DNA of 6,859 nt from positions 3,314-10,172 of the forward strand of contig DIVE01000077.1 of NCBI GenBank assembly GCA_002423265.1, written 5' to 3'. The position numbers and the translations under genes were made by a program. This stretch comes from Methylophilaceae bacterium UBA6140 (lineage in GTDB: Bacteria > Pseudomonadota > Gammaproteobacteria > Burkholderiales > Methylophilaceae). The number at the start of each line of letters is the position of its first letter. Within the stretch, counting starts at the first letter, position 1. This document shows, piece by piece, positions 1 through 5,700 of the stretch. The notes below the pieces were generated by a model, which saw only the letters and a list, made by a program, of their open reading frames with translations, searched no databases and had not been told where the DNA came from.

Positions 1-132
1 GCAGTTGTTAAATTCTGCATGAGGCCCCATCTGTTTTTCTGTCGAGCCGGCAATTCCATTTTCAGTGCCGGCTTTGGGCGCAATCTCATCAACAGCAATA
101 TGGAGCAAAGCGATATCAACCGTAGCCTGAAC

Positions 133-939
133 ATGCAGAACATCCGTCATCCGGCGGTTGCCGGAACCTTTTATCCCGCTGATCAGCGCCAGCTGGCAGC
201 CAGTATCAGAGGCTTTCTCGATGCAGCAGGGGCCGATGCCGGGCTGGTGTTTCCCAAGGCGATCATCGTGCCGCATGCGGGCTACATTTATTCCGGCCAG
301 ACAGCAGCGGAGGCGTATTCGCGTCTGGCTGCCGGACGAAACACCATACGGCGTGTCGTCCTGCTGGGGCCGACTCACCGGCTGGCAGTTCGCGGCTTGG
401 CGTTGCCGGAGGCCGATAGCTTTGAGACGCCGCTGGGCCGTGTAGCCCTGGACAAGGCTGCGATGGCCTTGCTACGCGCGCTGCCGCAGGTGGTGGTGAG
501 CGCCGAGGCGCACGCGCATGAGCATTCGCTCGAAGTGCAGTTGCCGTTTCTGCAGACCGTGCTGGAGGACTTCAGTCTGGTGCCGTTGCTGGTGGGTGAT
601 GCCGACGCCGGGGAGGTGGCGGAAGTGCTCGATACGCTCTGGGGCAATGAAGAAACCGTTATCGTGGTCAGTTCGGATCTCTCGCATTACCTGTCGTATT
701 CGCTGGCGCAGGAAATCGACCAGCTGACCGTGCAAAAGATACTGGCGATGAAGGACAGCCTGACGCATCAACAGGCCTGCGGCGGCACGCCGATCAACGG
801 ACTGGTGCGCGCCGCCAGAAAGCACAGACTGCATCCGAGTTTGCTGGCGATGTGCAATTCCGGTGACAGTGTTGGGGACAAACAGCGGGTCGTGGGCTAT
901 GCCGCATTCATATTTTCGGCGGAGGCGGGTGATGCGTGA
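133..939 (+). CDS. amrB: AmmeMemoRadiSam system protein B (MEMO family)
   Basis: This is a MEMO-family protein of 268 aa, the B component of the AmmeMemoRadiSam trio. The fold is related to class III extradiol dioxygenases, and human MEMO1 binds metal through equivalent residues; the bacterial reaction is not established. The family opening (HPAVAGTFYP) is at residues 6-15. Likely metal or active-site residues are His48 in PHAGY, His82 in LGPTH, His131 in HEHSLEVQLPF, Asp182 and His185 in SSDLSHY, and Cys216 in ACGGTPING. All are present, so the protein looks intact. I chose ATG 133 because it places the family start at the N-terminus. In-frame ATGs at 100 and 19 would add 11 or 38 residues unlike the family, and none of the three has a clear Shine-Dalgarno site, so the start is the least certain part. 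No signal peptide is evident, so it is probably cytoplasmic. Its end overlaps amrA by 8 bases. Confidence 0.92.
   Translation: MQNIRHPAVAGTFYPADQRQLAASIRGFLDAAGADAGLVFPKAIIVPHAGYIYSGQTAAEAYSRLAAGRNTIRRVVLLGPTHRLAVRGLALPEADSFETPLGRVALDKAAMALLRALPQVVVSAEAHAHEHSLEVQLPFLQTVLEDFSLVPLLVGDADAGEVAEVLDTLWGNEETVIVVSSDLSHYLSYSLAQEIDQLTVQKILAMKDSLTHQQACGGTPINGLVRAARKHRLHPSLLAMCNSGDSVGDKQRVVGYAAFIFSAEAGDA
921..925 (+). promoter_or_regulatory. Ribosome binding site of amrA inside the end of amrB
   Basis: GGAGG lies six bases before ATG 932 and within the last codons of amrB. It decides the amrA start in favour of 932 over the in-frame upstream ATG at 863, which would add 23 residues that merely shadow the amrB frame. 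The arrangement suggests translational coupling of amrA to amrB. Confidence 0.75.
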
Positions 940-1516
940 GATGGTCGGCAACACGCTGATTGCAATCGCGCATGATGCCATTCTCGCCGGACTGGGCGAG
1001 CCATTGCGCGGCGCCGATGAACAACAGCGCTGGCTGCATGAAAAAGGTGCGACTTTCGTCACCCTCAATCGCAGGCAGCAACTGCGCGGCTGCATGGGCA
1101 GCCTGCAGGCACACCGTGTCTTGCTGGCGGATATCAAGGCCAATGCCGCTGCCGCCGCTTTTCGCGACCCGCGCTTTCCGCCGCTGGAAATACGCGAACT
1201 GGATGAAATCGAGATCGAGGTGTCGCTGTTATCGGCGCTGGAGCCGGTCATTTATGAGAACGAGCAACATGCGCTACGGCAACTGCGGCCCGGTATCGAC
1301 GGTGTGCTGCTGGAATTCGGCGCGCAGCGCGGCACTTTTTTGCCGCAGGTATGGGGACATTTTTCCGATACCGCCAGCTTCTTGCGCCAGCTCAAGCAGA
1401 AAGCCGGGCTGCCTGCCGATTTCTGGCATGACGATATCCGCTTGCAGCGCTATTCGGTGGAAAAATTCAAACAGAGCGATCTGCCGCTGACGGCTGCGGC
1501 GGAGGGCATGCGTTGA
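932..1516 (+). CDS. amrA: AmmeMemoRadiSam system protein A (AMMECR1 family)
   Basis: This is an AMMECR1-domain protein of 194 aa, close to the usual single-domain length. The hallmark LRGCMG motif is at residues 51-56, with the conserved Cys54. It is preceded by a GATFVTL strand (39-45) and followed by FRDPRFPPL (77-85) and EIEVSLLS (94-101). Further family features are GVLLEFG, the GTFLPQVW segment and a C-terminal KAGLPADFW. The human homologue is linked to the AMME syndrome, but the molecular function of the family is unsettled. The constant company of MEMO and a radical SAM enzyme implies one shared reaction or modification. The start at 932 is backed by GGAGG six bases upstream. The TGA stop shares its last base with the amrS ATG. 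No membrane segment or signal peptide is seen. Confidence 0.94.
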   Translation: MREMVGNTLIAIAHDAILAGLGEPLRGADEQQRWLHEKGATFVTLNRRQQLRGCMGSLQAHRVLLADIKANAAAAAFRDPRFPPLEIRELDEIEIEVSLLSALEPVIYENEQHALRQLRPGIDGVLLEFGAQRGTFLPQVWGHFSDTASFLRQLKQKAGLPADFWHDDIRLQRYSVEKFKQSDLPLTAAAEGMR

Positions 1517-2598
1517 TGCGGGAATCCGGTTACAGGGCGCGTTACTGGCACATGCTGGAAGATGGCCGCATGCAGTGCGATCTTTGTCCGCGCGATTGCC
1601 GCCTGCATGAAGGGCAACGCGGCGCCTGTTTCGTCCGCATGCGCGAGGGCGACGAGATGCTGCTGACCACCTATGGGCGCTCGTCCGGATTCTGCATAGA
1701 CCCGATCGAGAAAAAGCCGCTCTATCATTTTTATCCCGGTAGCAGCGTGCTTTCGTTCGGCACTGCCGGTTGCAACCTGGCCTGCAAGTTCTGCCAGAAC
1801 TGGGATATCAGCAAATCGAAAGACATGGACCGCCTGATGGATCAGGCCTCGCCGCAAGCGATTGCGCTCGCGGCTCAGCAAGCGGGCTGCAAAAGCGTGG
1901 CGTTCACCTACAATGACCCGGTCATCTTTGCCGAATACGCGATGGATGTAGCCGATGCCTGCCACGCGCGCGGCATCAAAACCGTGGCGGTGACGGCGGG
2001 CTATATGCACGACACCGCGCGACGCGATTTCTTTGCAAAAATCGATGCGGCGAATGTCGATCTCAAGGCTTTCAGTGAGGATTTCTATTTCAAGCTGACC
2101 GGTTCGCACCTGCAACCGGTGCTCGATACCTTATGCTATCTGCAGCGCGAAACCGATGTCTGGCTTGAAATCACGACGCTGCTGATTCCCGGCCGGAATG
2201 ACAGCGACGAAGAAATTACGGTCATGTGTCAGTGGATCGCGCGTGAGCTTGGCCCGGAAGTGCCACTGCATTTTTCGGCCTTTCATCCGGACTACAAGAT
2301 GCCGGATATTCCTGCGACCCCGCTATCGACGCTGATCCGAGCGCGCAACATCGGGCTGCGCGAAGGTTTGCACCATGTGTATACCGGCAATGTGCACAAT
2401 GCGGAGGGCGATGCCACATTCTGCACGGGTTGCAGCAAGACACTGATTCTGCGCGACTGGTACCGGATCGTGCATTACGGGCTGACGGCAGAGGGCTTGT
2501 GTCCGCAATGCGGTACAAGACTTGCCGGGCATTTCGATGCAGATGCCGGCAGTTTCGGCAGCAGACGTATTCCGATTGCGATCCGGGAGTACGCATGA
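1516..2598 (+). CDS. amrS: AmmeMemoRadiSam system radical SAM enzyme
   Basis: This is a 360-aa radical SAM protein related to pyruvate formate-lyase activating enzymes. The CX3CX2C motif for the SAM-bound 4Fe-4S cluster is Cys86, Cys90, Cys93 (GCNLACKFCQNW), so SAM cleavage to a 5'-deoxyadenosyl radical is expected. The substrate is unknown. An N-terminal cysteine set (Cys21, 24, 28, 38; CDLCPRDC then RGAC) is typical of this branch. A C-terminal pair of CxxC motifs (Cys303, 306 and Cys329, 332) looks like a zinc ribbon or rubredoxin-like knuckle. The body carries core-barrel segments such as VAFTYNDPVIFAEY, VTAGY and NVDLKAF. ATG 1516 follows GGAGGG (1501-1506) by nine bases and overlaps the amrA stop by one base. 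A TTG just before it (1513) is a less likely start. The last codons overlap the next gene's ATG as ATGA. Confidence 0.94.
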   Translation: MRESGYRARYWHMLEDGRMQCDLCPRDCRLHEGQRGACFVRMREGDEMLLTTYGRSSGFCIDPIEKKPLYHFYPGSSVLSFGTAGCNLACKFCQNWDISKSKDMDRLMDQASPQAIALAAQQAGCKSVAFTYNDPVIFAEYAMDVADACHARGIKTVAVTAGYMHDTARRDFFAKIDAANVDLKAFSEDFYFKLTGSHLQPVLDTLCYLQRETDVWLEITTLLIPGRNDSDEEITVMCQWIARELGPEVPLHFSAFHPDYKMPDIPATPLSTLIRARNIGLREGLHHVYTGNVHNAEGDATFCTGCSKTLILRDWYRIVHYGLTAEGLCPQCGTRLAGHFDADAGSFGSRRIPIAIREYA

Positions 2599-3293
2599 AC
2601 CGCCCGTTGGCGACGGCGGCCACTGAAAAGCTGGTGCATATTCCGGCAGACGGTGTGCATATCGAAGGCATGCTGCAAGTGCCGGAAAACGCGCAAGGGC
2701 TGGTTCTTTTCGCCCACGGCAGCGGCAGCAGCCGGCACAGTCCGCGCAACAACTATGTGGCCCAGGTGCTGCATCATGGCGCTATCGGCACCTTGCTGAT
2801 GGATTTGCTGACGCCGGAAGAAGACATGGATTATCAGACACGTTTCGACATCGGCTTGCTCACGCGGCGCTTGCTGGAGGCGACCCGCTGGATAAGGCGC
2901 GAAGCGGATACGGGCAAACTGCCGCTCGGTTATTTCGGTGCCAGCACCGGTGCGGCTGCGGCGTTGCAGGCTGCAGCGGCAACCGGTGACAATGTCGCAG
3001 CCGTCGTTTCTCGCGGCGGCCGGCCCGATCTGGCGGCTGAGCGGGATTTGCAGCGGGTTCAATGTCCGACCTTGTTGCTGGTGGGCGGTCATGATCCGGA
3101 GGTGATCCGGCTCAACCGGCAGGCCTATGAGCTATTGCGCTGCCAAAAGGAAATGATCATTGTGCCGGGCGCGACACATCTGTTTGATGAGCCGGGAACC
3201 CTAGAAACAGTTGCGCACGAAGCGACGCTATGGTTTTCGCAGCATCTCATGCCGGGTTTATCGGATCGCCTTAACCACGCAGAATCCGAATGA
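2595..3293 (+). CDS. Alpha/beta hydrolase, dienelactone-hydrolase type
   Basis: This is a soluble 232-aa alpha/beta hydrolase. The oxyanion-region motif is FAHGSGSSRHSPRNN (39-53). The nucleophile elbow is GASTG with Ser117, the acid is probably Asp166 in LLLVGGHDPEV, and the base is His194 in PGATHLFDEPG, so the catalytic triad looks complete. The size and the HGSGSS...SPRN signature match small hydrolases annotated as dienelactone hydrolase family; these are often found next to, or fused to, phosphoribosyltransferases. The natural substrate is unknown, and true dienelactone hydrolase activity is not implied. The start at 2595 has GGGAG (2585-2589) five bases upstream and overlaps the amrS stop by four bases (ATGA), so it is probably co-translated with the amr genes. 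In-frame coding potential upstream of 2595 is a shadow of amrS. The 3' end overlaps the convergent phosphoribosyltransferase gene by 23 bases. Confidence 0.88.
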   Translation: MNRPLATAATEKLVHIPADGVHIEGMLQVPENAQGLVLFAHGSGSSRHSPRNNYVAQVLHHGAIGTLLMDLLTPEEDMDYQTRFDIGLLTRRLLEATRWIRREADTGKLPLGYFGASTGAAAALQAAAATGDNVAAVVSRGGRPDLAAERDLQRVQCPTLLLVGGHDPEVIRLNRQAYELLRCQKEMIIVPGATHLFDEPGTLETVAHEATLWFSQHLMPGLSDRLNHAESE

Positions 3294-3891
3294 CCTCATC
3301 ATCTTCCACTTGCGGGAAATGCGCATAGAACTGTCCGACTGCACTGAAATCCGGCGGCGCTTCGAGACAGACGACTTCATCGGCCAGACTGGCGATCTTT
3401 TTCAGGGTTTCCGGCGGGGCGACCGGCACGGCGCAGATCAGTTTCTGCGGCTGGCAATTGCGCAGGCCGTGCAGGGCTGAAATCATCGTGGCACCGGTGG
3501 CAAGCCCGTCATCGATGACGATGACGATGCGGCCTGCCGGGTCTGCGGGCGGTCTGACCGGCGTGTATTGTCTGCGCCGCTCACGAATCACCGCCAGCTG
3601 CGCCTGTTTTTCGCCTTCGATGTAAGCCTTGTCGGCACCGGCTTCGGCAGCATAGTCAGCGATATAAGTCCAGCCGCTCTCGTCGATCGAGCCGATGGCA
3701 AACTCCGGGTTCCATGGTGCGCGCAGCTTGCGCACCAGCACCACATCGAAGTCGCCTTGCAGTTGTTCGGCGATGATCTTTGCCATGGGCACGGCGCCAC
3801 GCGGAATGGCGAGTATCAGCGGATTCTTGCCCTTGTAGTCCTTGAGTTTGTCGGCCAGACGGATTGCGGCATCCTTGCGGTCGTGGAACAT
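3271..3891 (-). CDS. Phosphoribosyltransferase, type I PRTase fold
   Basis: This is a 206-aa type I phosphoribosyltransferase. The PRPP-binding signature, VIVIDDGLATGATM, is at residues 123-136 with the acidic pair Asp127-Asp128. The N-terminal half has LAIPRGAVPMA (27-37), the pyrophosphate-loop region of this group, then DVVLVRKLRAPWNPEFAIGSI (from residue 49). This pattern is typical of the stand-alone family often found beside or fused to dienelactone-hydrolase-type proteins. The base or acceptor substrate cannot be read from the sequence, and family members are poorly characterised. ATG at 3891 is preceded by AAGGAGA (minus strand, 3904-3898) with six bases of spacing. The open frame continues upstream to 4185, but those 98 residues shadow the PyrR-like gene and are not supported. 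It starts 16 bases after that gene's stop, so the two form an operon. Its own end overlaps the hydrolase gene tail to tail by 23 bases. Confidence 0.9.
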   Translation of the reverse strand: MFHDRKDAAIRLADKLKDYKGKNPLILAIPRGAVPMAKIIAEQLQGDFDVVLVRKLRAPWNPEFAIGSIDESGWTYIADYAAEAGADKAYIEGEKQAQLAVIRERRRQYTPVRPPADPAGRIVIVIDDGLATGATMISALHGLRNCQPQKLICAVPVAPPETLKKIASLADEVVCLEAPPDFSAVGQFYAHFPQVEDDEVIRILRG

Positions 3892-3907
3892 GGCCCGTCT
3901 CCTTCCG

Positions 3908-4474
3908 TCAATGCTTGTCCGGTTGCAGCAGATCAATCTTGAACGTCGCCTCATAAGGCGGTACGTTGCATTCGATGATGCTGCCCGGCGCGACATCGAG
4001 GCGGATACCGGTGATATCGCAGCGCACCGGTAACTTGTTGGCACCCCGATCCACCAGCACCGCCGTGCGAATCTCGGCAGCCTGTTTTCTCGCCAGATAC
4101 TCGACCGCCCGCAACATGGAGTGGCCCTGATACATGACGTCATCCACCACCAGCAATGACATGCCAACAAGGTCCAGCGTCGCATGTTCCGGGTTTTCGG
4201 TCAGTCTGGTTTCCGGGTGCAGCAGCGTCAGATCGTCCGCATAGCGTTTGATCTGCAAATTCATCCGTTTCAGCTGATTCAGGCCGAAATCGCGCAGCAA
4301 GCGCTGGTGCAGCATCTCCGCCAGCGGCGCACCACGGCGCAGAATGCCGACCAGCATCACTTGATCTCTGCCTGCCAGCAATCCGGCGGCCTGCCAGGCC
4401 ATATTGTCGATCACGGCATTCAGCTCATCGGTCTGGTAGAGGCAGGTGCGTTTGCCTGCGGTTGAAAACTCCAT
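3908..4474 (-). CDS. PyrR-like phosphoribosyltransferase
   Basis: This is a 188-aa phosphoribosyltransferase resembling PyrR, the pyrimidine attenuation regulator and uracil phosphoribosyltransferase. Resemblances include VGILRRGAPLAEML (42-55), the RYADDLTLL segment (77-85), the PRPP loop LLVVDDVMYQGHSM (107-120) with Asp111-Asp112, and AVLVDRGANKLPVRCD (138-153). The PRPP loop departs from the usual DDVLxTGRT: Thr becomes Gln116, Arg becomes His118 and the last Thr becomes Ser119. No pyrimidine gene or attenuator is nearby, so a regulatory pyr role is doubtful; it may be a salvage enzyme or a specialised paralogue. The start at 4474 has AAGGGAG (minus strand, 4486-4480) five bases upstream. 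It is the first gene of a two-gene operon and is transcribed divergently from the CBS gene. Confidence 0.83.
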   Translation of the reverse strand: MEFSTAGKRTCLYQTDELNAVIDNMAWQAAGLLAGRDQVMLVGILRRGAPLAEMLHQRLLRDFGLNQLKRMNLQIKRYADDLTLLHPETRLTENPEHATLDLVGMSLLVVDDVMYQGHSMLRAVEYLARKQAAEIRTAVLVDRGANKLPVRCDITGIRLDVAPGSIIECNVPPYEATFKIDLLQPDKH

Positions 4475-4642
4475 TCATACTCCCTTGATCCGGCATCCGG
4501 ATAATTTTCGCTGTAAAACAATGTTATCCGCACATTACCACGCTGGTGGGAGGCTGATGAGTACGTGTTCGCGCGAATGATGCCGATATGCGGTTTTTGT
4601 TATCTTGAGTCATTCAGGGAAATCAGCGAAAAGGAAAAAACC
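4475..4642. promoter_or_regulatory. Divergent intergenic region between the PyrR-like and CBS genes
   Basis: These 168 bases must carry the promoters for both the minus-strand phosphoribosyltransferase operon and the plus-strand CBS operon. The composition is visibly more AT-rich than the flanking genes around 4501-4525 and 4590-4606. No -35/-10 pair is convincing: TATCTT at 4601-4606 could be a -10 box for the CBS gene, but no good -35 box precedes it. A perfect inverted repeat lies at 4498-4530 (separate entry). Promoter positions are inferred from gene layout, not from consensus matches. Confidence 0.5.
4498..4530. repeat. Inverted repeat CGGATAA-N19-TTATCCG, possible operator
   Basis: The arms are CGGATAA (4498-4504) and TTATCCG (4524-4530), a perfect 7-base match separated by 19 bases. 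The left arm is flanked by a tandem ATCCGGC/ATCCGGA pair (4488-4501). A further TGTTATC, matching part of the right arm, occurs at 4599-4605. The arm centres are about 26 bases apart, which fits a dimeric regulator, but seven-base arms can also occur by chance. Confidence 0.35.
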
Positions 4643-5092
4643 ATGACCATCGCCACAATCTGCAATCACGATGTTGTTGCGCTCGACCGCGATGCGACTG
4701 TGCTGCAAGCTGCCATGCTGATGCGTCAGCACCATATCGGCAGCGTGTTTGTGACCGAAATCAAGGGCGGCAAGCCGCTGCCTGTGGGTATTGTTACAGA
4801 CCGGGATGTGGTGGTCGAAGTCGTGGCAACTGGTCTTGATCCGGCGGTCATTACCGTCGGCGACATCATGCTCGCCGGTCTGCTCAAAATAGAAGAACAG
4901 GCGGGGGTGTTCGACGCCATCCGGCTGATGTCGGGCAAAGGGGTAAGAAGGCTGGCTGTCGTCAAGAAAGAAGGCGAGCTCATCGGCGTCATCACCATGG
5001 ACGATTTGATGTTGATGCTCTCCAGCGAGTTTTGCAGTTTTGCCAAATTGCTGACCAAGGAACAACAGAATGAAGTGGTCAGGCGTAGGTAA
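4643..5092 (+). CDS. Stand-alone CBS-pair protein
   Basis: This is a 149-aa cytoplasmic protein made almost entirely of two CBS domains, roughly residues 8-62 and 72-130. Each ends with the typical nucleotide-binding strand and helix start: GIVTDRDVV (49-57) and GVITMDDLM (115-123). HHIGSVFV (30-37) and KGVRRLAVV (99-107) are the matching core strands of the two repeats. CBS pairs usually bind adenine nucleotides such as AMP, ATP or SAM and sense energy state, but the ligand here cannot be read from sequence. There is no enzyme or DNA-binding domain, only a short basic tail ending RRR. ATG 4643 has AAGGA (4631-4635) seven bases upstream; an in-frame ATG at 4565 would add 26 residues unlike the family and lacks a good ribosome site. 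It lies 39 bases before the BCAM0308-family gene, probably in one transcript. Confidence 0.9.
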   Translation: MTIATICNHDVVALDRDATVLQAAMLMRQHHIGSVFVTEIKGGKPLPVGIVTDRDVVVEVVATGLDPAVITVGDIMLAGLLKIEEQAGVFDAIRLMSGKGVRRLAVVKKEGELIGVITMDDLMLMLSSEFCSFAKLLTKEQQNEVVRRR

Positions 5093-5131
5093 GCAGGTCT
5101 GAGCAAGTGAAATCATGCAAAAGGAAATCAC

Positions 5132-5632
5132 ATGAGCGCGAACAGGACGATGGCAGGGTTTCAACGCATCAGCCATGACAGGCCGCTGCTGGAGCAGCAT
5201 ATCGATGCCTACAGAGTGGGCGGCAAGCTGGCAGAACCGACGGTTTGTCCGCAATGCCACGCCGTTTTTCAAAAGGGGCGCTGGCAATGGCAGGCAGCGC
5301 CGGCGGAGGCACAAAAGACCATCTGTCCCGCCTGTCATCGTATTAACGATCAATATCCGGCCGGGTACGTCACTTTTGAAGGCGATTACTTCAAGGCGCA
5401 TGCCGATGAGATTCTGCGCGTAGTCAACAACCATGCCGAGCATGAGCGCGTGGAACATCCGTTGAAGCGGGTGATGCAAGTGCAAAAAACAGCCGATTCG
5501 GCAGTGGTCACTACGACTGATATTCACCTTGCGCGCGGCATTGCCGAAGCGGTGCATCATGCCTGTCAGGGGGAATTGGAATTGCAATACAACCCGGGCG
5601 AGAATCAGTTGCGCGCTTACTGGCAGCGCTGA
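5132..5632 (+). CDS. BCAM0308-family protein, four-cysteine zinc-finger type
   Basis: This is a 166-aa soluble protein whose family, as I recognise it, is BCAM0308, of unknown function. Two knuckles, CPQC (39-42) and CPAC (65-68), are spaced to bind one zinc ion. They are followed by a conserved-looking block with PAGYVTFEGDYF (76-87), the acidic and histidine-rich stretch HADEILRVVNN, then EHPLKRVM. The C-terminal part, TTDIHLARGIAEAVHHA, is faintly reminiscent of the ribosome-export adaptor NMD3; that is a memory-based impression only. ATG 5132 has AAGGA (5121-5125) six bases upstream. No signal peptide or membrane segment is seen. It is the second gene of the CBS operon. The family's namesake lies in the B. 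cenocepacia low-oxygen activated locus, which suggests a stress role by association only. Confidence 0.78.
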   Translation: MSANRTMAGFQRISHDRPLLEQHIDAYRVGGKLAEPTVCPQCHAVFQKGRWQWQAAPAEAQKTICPACHRINDQYPAGYVTFEGDYFKAHADEILRVVNNHAEHERVEHPLKRVMQVQKTADSAVVTTTDIHLARGIAEAVHHACQGELELQYNPGENQLRAYWQR

Positions 5633-5657
5633 TTTTCTGAGAATTTATTGAAACCAT

Positions 5658-5687
5658 GTATGGCCGAGCTTGGTTACTCGGCCATGC
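5658..5687. terminator. Hairpin between convergent genes, possible terminator
   Basis: ATGGCCGAG (5660-5668) and CTCGGCCAT (5677-5685) form a perfect 9-bp stem with an 8-base loop. A U-G wobble and a G-C pair can extend it to 11 bp. It sits in the 68-base gap between the stops of the BCAM0308-family gene and the minus-strand barrel gene, where a shared terminator is expected. T-runs are poor: on the plus strand TTTTT comes only about ten bases after the stem, and on the minus strand the following bases are mixed. It may therefore be a weak or bidirectional terminator, or an end-protecting hairpin. Confidence 0.55.
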
Positions 5688-5700
5688 TGTCGTGGGCTTT

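Noticed and set aside
46..77. GCCGGC repeated at 46-51 and 67-72 upstream of amrB, considered as an operator or terminator stem
   Set aside because: GCCGGC is a self-complementary hexamer common in GC-rich DNA. The arms are only six bases long and no T-run follows.
19..132. Longer amrB starting at ATG 19 or ATG 100
   Set aside because: The added residues do not resemble the MEMO family and neither start has a ribosome site. ATG 133 fits the usual N-terminus, though it too lacks a clear site, so some doubt remains.
472..1251. Minus-strand open frame of 259 codons opposite amrB and amrA
   Set aside because: The plus strand here carries two convincing family matches with all key residues. The antisense translation is low-complexity Ser/Arg-rich and has no ribosome site.
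2222..3092. Minus-strand open frames opposite the end of amrS and the hydrolase gene
   Set aside because: They overlap two well-supported genes, have biased Arg/Cys/His composition and match no family I recognise.
3892..4185. N-terminal extension of the second phosphoribosyltransferase to an ATG at 4185
   Set aside because: The extra 98 residues run out of frame across the PyrR-like gene, show no domain, and the family begins at the ATG at 3891, which has a strong Shine-Dalgarno site.
4610..5587. Long minus-strand open frame (325 codons) opposite the CBS and BCAM0308-family genes
   Set aside because: It spans two clearly recognisable plus-strand genes and their gap, and its translation is rich in His, Arg, Leu and Cys with no family pattern. 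It is a shadow of GC-rich coding on the other strand.
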